A program made the position numbers and the translations under genes. A DNA stretch of 5,699 nt from Candidatus Aenigmatarchaeota archaeon (lineage in GTDB: Archaea > Aenigmatarchaeota > Aenigmatarchaeia > Aenigmatarchaeales > SZUA-1535), in assembly GCA_026985775.1 (NCBI GenBank), contig JALSPV010000005.1, forward strand, positions 1 through 5,699, written 5' to 3'. How positions within the stretch are numbered: the stretch's first letter is position 1; every line of letters starts with the position of its first letter. The notes below the pieces were generated by a model. It had not been told where the DNA came from. It searched no databases and saw only the letters and a list, made by a program, of their open reading frames with translations. Positions 5,465 to 5,699 of the stretch are shown piece by piece.

Positions 5465-5699
5465 TCAGTCCAACCATTCTTTGTTTTCTATTTTTTCAGG
5501 TAAGTAAACATCAGAGATGAAAGTTATTCCTTTTGAAGAAAGCGCTGCAAGTTCTGCCTTTCCTTTCATTTGCTTCATAAGCTTGAACTGTCTCTGCCAC
5601 TCCTTTTTGTTCCTGAACCATGGATAGTTTGCTATTTGTTGCAATCTTTTTTCATCTACTTCTTTGAATTTAATTATGTGTCTTTTCAAATCGTATTTT
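5465..5699 (-). CDS. Unrecognised small protein, possibly 5'-truncated by the window edge
   Basis: Seventy-eight codons are visible and the frame is still open at the right edge. The only start inside the window is a TTG at 5689, which would give 74 residues; a start outside the window is equally possible. The sequence is soluble and basic, with an aromatic segment ANYPWFRNKKEWQRQFKL, a short helix MKGKAELAALSSKG and an end ISDVYLPEKIENKEWLD. I do not recognise a family. Its stop codon is immediately followed by the DUF488 ATG, which makes it a probable operon partner of that gene. The Lys-rich composition matches the neighbours, and the join to DUF488 supports it being a real gene. Confidence 0.6.
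   Translation of the reverse strand, partial: KYDLKRHIIKFKEVDEKRLQQIANYPWFRNKKEWQRQFKLMKQMKGKAELAALSSKGITFISDVYLPEKIENKEWLD

Overview
The window looks like an AT-rich archaeal chromosome segment. Three lines of evidence point that way. Genes that appear to start a transcript lack a Shine-Dalgarno site but carry a TATA-like box about 26-28 bases before the ATG, the leaderless archaeal layout, while operon-internal genes have GGAGG-type sites. The proteins are rich in Lys and Glu and use AGA/AGG for Arg. The gene content also fits: a stand-alone LigD-type ligase, Ku, a SEC59-like lipid kinase and a PflX-type radical SAM protein. I cannot name the species. Archaeoglobus and Methanocella are archaea known to carry Ku/LigD-type genes, but the sequence does not place the window with either.

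Layout. At the left edge (1-353, minus) lies the N-terminal part of a major facilitator transporter that appears to lack its first transmembrane helix. It is separated by 47 bases from a divergent class I SAM-dependent methyltransferase (401-952, plus). Everything to the right is on the minus strand. Read 5' to 3' from the right edge, the order is: the end of an unrecognised small protein (5699-5465), a DUF488 protein (5464-4931), a SEC59/dolichol-kinase-like membrane protein (4959-4410), a PflX-like radical SAM protein (4390-3429), a short promoter gap, two similar three-helix membrane proteins of about 100 residues (3378-3073 and 3079-2777), Ku (2765-1978), a 67-base promoter gap, and an ATP-dependent DNA ligase (1910-945) that converges on the methyltransferase with an 8-base overlap.

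The core of the window is a minimal non-homologous end-joining pair, Ku plus ligase. LigD polymerase and phosphoesterase modules are absent from this window. Ku is the third gene of a tightly packed unit that begins with the two small membrane proteins. The ligase seems to have its own leaderless promoter. The twin membrane proteins are the least explained part of the locus.

Three genes (Ku, radical SAM, SEC59-like) each carry one internal frameshift. Each reads as an otherwise intact family member once one base is added or removed. Two need an added base and one a removed base, and two of the sites are homopolymer runs. Sequencing or assembly error is therefore the leading explanation, but true inactivation or recoding cannot be excluded from sequence alone. 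No tRNA, rRNA, CRISPR array or insertion sequence was seen, and no gene-free stretch is longer than about 70 bases.
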